Position numbers and translations under genes: made by a program. Positions 40,682-46,289 of a DNA stretch of 46,289 bases are shown here, one piece after another. Source of the stretch: CAZKNF01 sp964554105 (lineage in GTDB: Bacteria > Bacteroidota > Rhodothermia > Rhodothermales > VXPQ01); contig CAZKNF010000023.1 of the NCBI GenBank assembly GCA_964554105.1, forward strand, positions 1-46,289, given 5' to 3'. Below the pieces are notes generated by a model that ran no database searches, was not told where the DNA came from, and was given only the letters and a program-made list of their open reading frames with translations. The number at the start of each line of letters is the position of its first letter. The stretch's first letter is position 1.

Positions 40682-41329
40682 CTACGTCCCAGCGTGAAGA
40701 AGAGAACACTCGAGAATCACCTTCCGCTTGAAGTACGCATCTCGAAACAGGGAATCGAGGCGCACTTCGGCTACGTGGACCGTTTGTGGCAGCGCGATCC
40801 GCTCATCCATGAGATCGCCTCCTTTGAGACACACCAGGCCTTTACGCCAGGACGTTTCATCCGAATCACGCGACACCGGCCGCGAGCTCCGTGCGTGCCA
40901 CGACCACAGTTCGGCCAGCGGAGCTGCCGCACGTGAAACCGAAAAATCCAGCATCCCGTCGTACTTCTCCGCTCGACCCTTCCACACGTCCACATTTGCG
41001 AGATCGAGTCGACGCGCCATCGCCCGTACAGCCTGTGCCTTCTTTCCCACGGAATCGACGCCTACGAACTGCACGCCCGGAAATGCGATCGCGAGCGGAA
41101 TCGCCGGCAGACCACCACCTGTCCCCCAGTCCACGACGACGGCACCGTCCGGAAACGATTTGTAAGCCAGACTCAGCGAGTGGAGAATATGGTGGTTGAA
41201 CACAGCCTCGTCATCCTCTCGAGAAATCAGGTTGACGCGCCGGTTAAAATCGCGGAGCAACAGCTCGAAACTCTGGAGCTTCTGCACCTGGGCGTCCGTC
41301 ATCCGTGCAAGTGGATCCCACGCCACCAC
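40682..41329 (-). CDS. rsmG: 16S rRNA (guanine-527-N7)-methyltransferase RsmG
   Basis: A 215-residue methyltransferase that modifies G527 of 16S rRNA. Motifs are RDFNRRVNLISREDDEAVFNHHILHSLSL near the N-terminus, the SAM site VVDWGTGGGLPAIPLAIAFPGVQFVGVDSVGKKAQAVRAMARRL (residues 65-108) and the ADFSVSRA-like DFSVSRAAAPLAEL. The reading may begin at GTG 41329, directly adjacent to the mnmG stop, or at ATG 41302 (MTDAQVQKLQSFELLL). It follows mnmG immediately, the conserved gidA-gidB order. A degenerate parS-like sequence (40925-40940, 12 of 16) lies inside the gene. Confidence 0.93.
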   Translation of the reverse strand: MVAWDPLARMTDAQVQKLQSFELLLRDFNRRVNLISREDDEAVFNHHILHSLSLAYKSFPDGAVVVDWGTGGGLPAIPLAIAFPGVQFVGVDSVGKKAQAVRAMARRLDLANVDVWKGRAEKYDGMLDFSVSRAAAPLAELWSWHARSSRPVSRDSDETSWRKGLVCLKGGDLMDERIALPQTVHVAEVRLDSLFRDAYFKRKVILECSLLHAGT

Positions 41330-43255
41330 CTATGCCTCGACGGGATCGGTACGTGAGGCCGCGCCGGCATGCCTCCGAGATCCCTCCTTCTTCAGCAGGA
41401 CCATCAACACCGAGACATCCGCCGGACTCACCCCGCTGATACGCGAGATCTGGCCGAGATTGTCCGGGCGAATTTTCGACAGTTTCTCCCGCGCTTCCAT
41501 CGAGATGTTGTCGACCCCACGGTAGTCGAATCCATCCGGAATAAGATGGGATTCCAGGCGCTCCATCTTCTCGACGAGCTCGAATTCCCGGTCCAGATAG
41601 CCCTCGTACTTTAATTCGATCTCGACGAGGCGGCCGCTGGACTCGATCCCAGGTGCGGGCGTCAGCACGTCGCCCTGGATGCCAGCGTACTCCAGCATGG
41701 CGGTAAGATCCACTTCCGGGCGTTTCGCAAGATGAATCAGCCGCTCAGGCTGGTCGATCGGGGATGTTCCGACCTGGTCCAGGTAGCCGTTGACTTTATT
41801 CGGCTGAATGGATGTCTGCTCCAGGGTTGCCCTGCTTCGTTTTACGGCGTTGCGCTTGGCGAGCATGCGCTCATACCGATCGCGCGTGGCCAGTCCGAGT
41901 TTATATCCAAGCTCCGTCAGCCGCTGGTCTGCATTATCCTGTCGAAGCAGCAATCGGTGCTCCGCCCGTGAGGTGAACATCCGGTACGGCTCGTCGGTGC
42001 CTTTGGCCACCAGATCGTCGATCAGTACGCCGATGTAGGCCTCCGATCTCTTCAACACGACAGGTTCCTCTCCGCGCAGACGCTGGACGGCATTGATGCC
42101 GGCTATGATTCCCTGGGATGCCGCCTCTTCATACCCCGTCGTTCCGTTAATCTGACCAGCAAAAAACAAGCCTTCGACATGCTTTGTCTCGAGGCTATAG
42201 CGGATCTGGTAAGGCGGAAAATAGTCGTACTCGATTGCATAGCCGGGACGCAGCATATGCACGTTCTCCATCCCTGCAGTCTTCCTCAATGCGGCGAACT
42301 GGATCTCCTGTGGAAGACTCGTAGAGAATCCGTTCACATAAACCTCATACGTGCTCCTGCCTTCAGGCTCCAAAAAGAGCTGGTGGCGATCCTTCTGCGC
42401 AAAACGATCTATTTTATCCTCTATTGACGGGCAATATCTGGGCCCTGTGCCTTTGATGCGTCCGGCGAACATCGGGCTGCGGTCAAACCCCGTGCGGAGT
42501 AAGTCGTGCACTGCGGGATTCGTGTACGCGAGCCAGCAGCTCACCTGATCGGACGGCAGTGCATCCGTCATGTACGAGAAGGGACTTGCTTGGGGATCGC
42601 CGGGCTGCTCCCGGACCTGCTCGTAGTCTATCGTCCGTCCGTCTACTCGCGGCGGTGTACCTGTCTTGAGGCGTCCGCTTTCGAAACCTAGATTCTCGAG
42701 ACAGGCGGTGAGACCGACCGAGGCCCGCTCGCCCATGCGACCACCACCGAACTTGCGCTCACCGATGTGAATGGTGCCGTTCATGAACGTCCCGCTCGTG
42801 AGGATGACGCACGGTGCCCTAAAAATCTGATCGGTCTGCGTCCTCACGCCCGTCGCTCGACCCTTTTCGACGAGAACGTCCATGACCGTATCCGATCGCA
42901 TGAACAAATTCGGAATGTTCTCGAGCTCTTCGCGGACGGCGGCGGCATACGCGGCGCGATCACACTGCGCGCGCGGACCCCAGACAGCGGGGCCTTTCCG
43001 CTGATTGAGCATCCGAAACTGAATTCCCGTCCGGTCGGTGACCTTGCCCATGATCCCGCCCAATGCATCGATTTCGCGGGCCATGTGGCCCTTGCCGATA
43101 CCGCCGATCGCCGGATTGCACGACATCTGACCGATCGTCTGCAGGTTCATCGTGACGAGCAACGTCCGCGCGCCCATACGAGCCGCAGCAGCAGCGGCTT
43201 CCGATCCTGCGTGTCCACCACCGACTACGATGACGTCGTACTCGAAATAGTTCAT
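41330..43255 (-). CDS. mnmG: tRNA uridine-5-carboxymethylaminomethyl modification enzyme MnmG
   Basis: The 641-residue FAD enzyme works with MnmE to place the cmnm5 group on wobble uridine 34 of certain tRNAs. The N-terminal dinucleotide-binding motif YDVIVVGGGHAGSEAAAAAARMGARTLLVTMN, the SCNPAIGGIGKGHMAREIDALGG block, TGTFMNGTIHIGERK-type sequence, KTGTPPRVDGRTIDY and the QINGTTGYEEAASQGIIAGINA block are diagnostic. The C-terminal helical domain ends in KISRISGVSPADVSVLMVLLKK-like sequence (ISRISGVSPADVSVLMVLLKK split here). The start is ATG 43255 with no Shine-Dalgarno sequence. It is part of yidC-mnmE-mnmG-rsmG, 75 bp after mnmE. Confidence 0.97.
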   Translation of the reverse strand: MNYFEYDVIVVGGGHAGSEAAAAAARMGARTLLVTMNLQTIGQMSCNPAIGGIGKGHMAREIDALGGIMGKVTDRTGIQFRMLNQRKGPAVWGPRAQCDRAAYAAAVREELENIPNLFMRSDTVMDVLVEKGRATGVRTQTDQIFRAPCVILTSGTFMNGTIHIGERKFGGGRMGERASVGLTACLENLGFESGRLKTGTPPRVDGRTIDYEQVREQPGDPQASPFSYMTDALPSDQVSCWLAYTNPAVHDLLRTGFDRSPMFAGRIKGTGPRYCPSIEDKIDRFAQKDRHQLFLEPEGRSTYEVYVNGFSTSLPQEIQFAALRKTAGMENVHMLRPGYAIEYDYFPPYQIRYSLETKHVEGLFFAGQINGTTGYEEAASQGIIAGINAVQRLRGEEPVVLKRSEAYIGVLIDDLVAKGTDEPYRMFTSRAEHRLLLRQDNADQRLTELGYKLGLATRDRYERMLAKRNAVKRSRATLEQTSIQPNKVNGYLDQVGTSPIDQPERLIHLAKRPEVDLTAMLEYAGIQGDVLTPAPGIESSGRLVEIELKYEGYLDREFELVEKMERLESHLIPDGFDYRGVDNISMEAREKLSKIRPDNLGQISRISGVSPADVSVLMVLLKKEGSRRHAGAASRTDPVEA

Positions 43256-43330
43256 CGTTTTGGCTTCATATTTTGATTTTCAGGCTCGAACCTCAGATTA
43301 GACGCCTCATGCTAACGTCCGGGGCGCAAA

Positions 43331-44713
43331 TCATTTCCCTATGCAGAACCGCGAGAAAATTTGATCCAGCACGTCATCGTTTGTGATGGTGCCGGTTATG
43401 GCGCCGATCTGGTGGAGTGCCATCCGCAGATCGACGGACAGCGTGTCTCCCGATGCGCCGGCGTCGAGCGTACTTCGTGCGGACCGCACAGCGTCCCGCG
43501 CCTCCCTCAGATGATGTCGATGCCGCTCATTCGTCACCACGTGCGACGCGTCGGATCCGCTGAGCTCCTCGCCCACGGTCAACTGCAGCGAATCAACCAG
43601 CGGAACGATTTCTTCCTCGGCCGCCATGGCGCGCTCCGCCGACAACGCCACGGCACCCGCCGGCACTCCGATCGTCCCATTCACGAGGTCCCGCTTATTC
43701 GCGACGAGGATGACGGGAAGCTGCTGCCGGCGTTCCCGCACGTCGCGCAGGAATGTACTCTCCTCCTCGTCGAGCCCGATAGTGATATCGTACACGTAGA
43801 GCAATACGTCGCACATTTCTATAGACCGCTCCGCACGTCGCACGCCTTCCTGCTCGACGACGTCCGCTGACGTGCGCAGCCCTGCCGTGTCGACGAATCT
43901 GTAAAGGAGGCCTTCGATCTCCGCTTCCGCCTCGATTTCATCACGCGTGGTACCGGGTGCCTCGTTGACAATGGCTCTATCTCGACCCAACAACGCGTTG
44001 AGGAGTGTCGATTTCCCGGCATTCGGTCGCCCTCCGATAACCACCCGTACGCCGTCTCGCAGGCGAACGCCCAATCTGTAGGAGTCGAGCAGCTCGCTCA
44101 GCAGCCGATCGCTGCGATCAAGCAGGTGTTCGAGCCTTTCGCGATCCGCAAACTCCACGTCCTCATCTGAAAAGTCCAGCTCCAGCTCGATGAGCGCGGC
44201 CAGCTCGAGCAGCTCCTCGCGGAGGTCTGCCAAAACCTCCGAATATCTTCCCTGGAGGTGCGACAACGACACCCGATGGGCGAGAGATGAAGATGCATGG
44301 ATGAGATCGGCCACGGCTTCAGCTTGAGCGAGATCCATCTTCCCATTGATGAACGCTCTCTGCGTGAATTCCCCGGGATCCGCCATCCGCGCACCTGCCT
44401 CGAGCAGCCGCTCGAGTATCAACTGCGCGGCGAAATCTCCTCCATGGCACGAGATCTCGACGATGTCCTCTCCGGTCGCTGAACGCGGGGCCAGAAAAAC
44501 CGTCGCGACAACCTGGTCGATATCTGCGCCGGCGGAGGACGCCACGTACCCGACGTGGGCTGTGTGCGACTCCGCCTCCATCAGATCCTTGCCGCGAAAG
44601 CATGCCCCGGCGACTTCGACGGCCGTCGGTCCGCTGACTCGCACGACCGCCAATGCGGACCGCCCTCTGGCGGTTGCAATCGCGGCTATGGTATCGTTTG
44701 AAGCTGGCGTCAT
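43331..44713 (-). CDS. mnmE: tRNA modification GTPase MnmE
   Basis: A 460-residue partner of MnmG in wobble uridine modification. The N-terminal folate-binding domain begins NDTIAAIATARGRSALAVVRVSG. The helical domain is interrupted by the G domain: G1 GRPNAGKSTLLNALLG, G2 GTTRDEI, G3 VDTAGLR, G4 NKRD. The C-terminus is FSRFCIGK, the invariant C-x-G-K needed for modification. The start is given at ATG 44713 (MTPASNDTIAAIATARG); an in-frame ATG at 44725 adds four residues. It lies 105 bp after yidC on the same strand. Confidence 0.97.
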   Translation of the reverse strand: MTPASNDTIAAIATARGRSALAVVRVSGPTAVEVAGACFRGKDLMEAESHTAHVGYVASSAGADIDQVVATVFLAPRSATGEDIVEISCHGGDFAAQLILERLLEAGARMADPGEFTQRAFINGKMDLAQAEAVADLIHASSSLAHRVSLSHLQGRYSEVLADLREELLELAALIELELDFSDEDVEFADRERLEHLLDRSDRLLSELLDSYRLGVRLRDGVRVVIGGRPNAGKSTLLNALLGRDRAIVNEAPGTTRDEIEAEAEIEGLLYRFVDTAGLRTSADVVEQEGVRRAERSIEMCDVLLYVYDITIGLDEEESTFLRDVRERRQQLPVILVANKRDLVNGTIGVPAGAVALSAERAMAAEEEIVPLVDSLQLTVGEELSGSDASHVVTNERHRHHLREARDAVRSARSTLDAGASGDTLSVDLRMALHQIGAITGTITNDDVLDQIFSRFCIGK

Positions 44714-44818
44714 CGTTCGTCGCATCCGGCCGGAGCAAGAGGGGTTGTCGGCTGGATGTCCTCGTCCACGGAGACGTGGCTCTCCGGAGTCTACAATCCG
44801 TCCGCAGAAGGAGTCCGC

Positions 44819-46289
44819 TCAGGATTTTGATTTCGATCGAAGCTTTTTCCGCTTGACAGCCTTCGCGTCCTTCTTCTTGCCCTTGCCGTTTTTACCGGCA
44901 TCGGAGTCCTTCTCCTTCTCGATATGCATGTTGATGTACTGCTGCTGGGCCGCGGTGACGATGTTGTACACCAGATAATAAAGGCTCAGGCCCGCCGCGA
45001 AACGGTTGAAAATCACGAAAATCATCACGGGGAAGACGTATGTGAAGATTTTAGCCTGCGGATTCGTCGACGGATTCATCTGCAGCCGCATCTGAAAGAC
45101 CATGGAAATGCCCATCAGCAGCGTGAAACCCGCGACAAAGTCTCCGTAGAGCGGAATGGTGAACGGCAGATTTAGAATGACGTCCGGAGCGGACAGGTCG
45201 TGCGCCCAGAGGAAGCCCTGCTGCCGAATCTCGATCGACTGCGGGAGGAAAAGCCACAATGAAATGATGATCGGGTACTGAAGGAGCATCGGCAGACAGC
45301 CCCCGACGGGGTTGACGCCGGTCTCCTTGTACATCTTCATCATTTCCTCCTGCTGCTTCTGCGGATTATCCCCATACTTCTCCTTGATCGTCTCCATCTG
45401 AGGCTGCAGCTCGCGCATCCGAGCCATGCTCTTGTAAGACGTCTTCGTGAGCGGGTACAGGACAAACTTAATCAGGATCGAAAAGACGATAATTACCATC
45501 CCGTAGTTAGGGATGAACGTCGCCAGAAACGTGAATGCAGGAATGAATACAAACTTGGCGATGGGGCGTGTCATCCACTCGAAGAAGTCCCACCCGTAAT
45601 CGACCATGTCGTACAGGCCGAGACGGTAGTCGGTGATCCGGTAGAACTCCATTGGGCCGATGTACAGCCGAAACTCGTCTACACCGGCGCCCGCGCTCGG
45701 CATGAGCAGCCGCGTCGTGTAGCTTTCCCAGAGGTCGTTCGTGCTCGCATTACCGATACGCTCACCGATCAGCTCCGCGCCCCGCGTCGGTGCAGACGGA
45801 ATTACGACGGACGTGAAGTACTTCGTCTTGACGGCCGTCCACGACACGTCTCCGGCGAGACGCTGCTCGCCATAGCCATCATCGCCATCGAGCGTCACAC
45901 TCTCGACTGAGCCGCCGCTTCGGGCGAATGCTCCGGACGACTGCGCTTCAGTTTCACGATCCGCCTCCGTAAACGGAAGGCCGCCATCCCACACTAATTC
46001 GTAGCCCTCACGCGTGCTGTAGGTGTCGGCACCTTCCTGCTCCACCTGGAGCCCGATCTCGTATTCGCCCGGCTGAAACGTGAAGGTCTGCCGGATCGTC
46101 CCCTGGCCGACGGCGGATTCGAACGTCAGGGTGGATGACTCCTCATCAACTAAAAGCGTGTCGGATTGGAACTCAGAACTGAAATAGAACGAGCGGGTGT
46201 CTACGACGTGGCTCGCCGGCGTCGTGAAGGCCAGCGCCAGCGCGCCCTCGGATGTGGTATCGACAAGCTGTACGGGAGTCTCTTGATCG
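44819..46289 (-). CDS. yidC: Membrane protein insertase YidC, N-terminus beyond the window
   Basis: About 489 codons are visible; the frame stays open to the right edge, so the start is outside. The first part is the periplasmic beta-rich P1 domain (DTRSFYFSSEFQSDTLLVDE ... FTFQPGEYEIGLQVEQEG). The conserved insertase core follows: YGMVIIVFSILIKFVLYPLTKTSYKSMARMRELQPQM with the functional Arg-containing hairpin, ETGVNPVGGCLPMLLQYPIIISLWLFLP, and the last helices (VFPVMIFVIFNRFAAGLSLYYLVYNIVTAAQQQYIN). It ends with a lysine-rich tail (KNGKGKKKDAKAVKRKKLRS) typical of versions that bind ribosomes. It inserts and folds inner-membrane proteins with or without SecYEG. In most bacteria rnpA and rpmH precede it, then oriC. 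Confidence 0.96.
   Translation of the reverse strand, partial: DQETPVQLVDTTSEGALALAFTTPASHVVDTRSFYFSSEFQSDTLLVDEESSTLTFESAVGQGTIRQTFTFQPGEYEIGLQVEQEGADTYSTREGYELVWDGGLPFTEADRETEAQSSGAFARSGGSVESVTLDGDDGYGEQRLAGDVSWTAVKTKYFTSVVIPSAPTRGAELIGERIGNASTNDLWESYTTRLLMPSAGAGVDEFRLYIGPMEFYRITDYRLGLYDMVDYGWDFFEWMTRPIAKFVFIPAFTFLATFIPNYGMVIIVFSILIKFVLYPLTKTSYKSMARMRELQPQMETIKEKYGDNPQKQQEEMMKMYKETGVNPVGGCLPMLLQYPIIISLWLFLPQSIEIRQQGFLWAHDLSAPDVILNLPFTIPLYGDFVAGFTLLMGISMVFQMRLQMNPSTNPQAKIFTYVFPVMIFVIFNRFAAGLSLYYLVYNIVTAAQQQYINMHIEKEKDSDAGKNGKGKKKDAKAVKRKKLRSKSKS

Noticed and set aside
44766..44779. CCACG-GAGA-CGTGG hairpin between yidC and mnmE
   Set aside because: Only 5 bp and no U-run on the transcribed strand; not supported as terminator.
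1..46289. CRISPR array, insertion sequence, prophage or tRNA genes
   Set aside because: Scanned for regular repeats, transposase-like frames and cloverleaf patterns; none seen.

Overview
The window is a gene-dense, near-origin piece of a bacterial chromosome, probably from the Bacteroidota/Rhodothermota side (Rhodothermia-like). This is inferred from several traits: a roughly 55-58 percent GC feel, almost no Shine-Dalgarno sequences in front of even the most certain genes (gyrB, mnmG, murQ, uvrA), frequent GTG/TTG starts, a two-domain CBS protein, a BatA-type vWA membrane protein, and a 650-residue GyrB. There is one assembly gap of exactly 100 N (18302-18401). No rRNA, tRNA, CRISPR array, insertion sequence or prophage was recognised.

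Left part (1-18.1 kb). The left edge holds the head of the division/cell-wall (dcw) cluster, reading leftwards: mraZ (with two phased TGGGG boxes upstream) and the first 37 codons of rsmH. Next come an SDR oxidoreductase with a C-terminal membrane anchor, pyrG, and a three-gene envelope-sugar set (methyltransferase, GT4, polyprenyl-phosphate-type GT2). After these lie gyrB with an unknown helical protein, a CBS-domain protein with a good intrinsic terminator, hflX, a small membrane protein, a BatA/vWA protein whose stop codon lies in a 22-bp tandem duplication, and uvrA.

Middle part (18.4-31.1 kb). This is an envelope/glycolipid-like accessory region: two GT4 glycosyltransferases, an MMPL/RND exporter, a DUF3047 protein, a flippase-like membrane protein, and a further GT4. 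It contains a tightly packed four-gene operon (25731-29683) of two HTTM-type membrane proteins, a SAM methyltransferase and a small anchored protein. The small protein shares an E-F-[WY]-P-x5-M-F-S motif with the C-terminal domain of the second HTTM protein. So the same two modules occur once as two overlapping genes and once as a fusion; this is the best candidate here for an undescribed system.

Right part (31.3-46.3 kb). A MaoC hydratase, an M48 lipoprotein protease, recF, murQ, mfd and a WYL regulator are followed by the classic origin-side block rsmG-mnmG-mnmE-yidC (yidC cut by the right edge). Two perfect 16-bp parS sites (33315-33330 inside the protease gene and 35944-35959 between murQ and mfd) lie 2.6 kb apart. 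Together with gyrB, recF and the yidC-mnmE-mnmG-rsmG block they place the window near the origin. oriC, dnaA, dnaN and parAB are not in the window; by analogy with other bacteria oriC would lie beyond yidC/rnpA/rpmH to the right.
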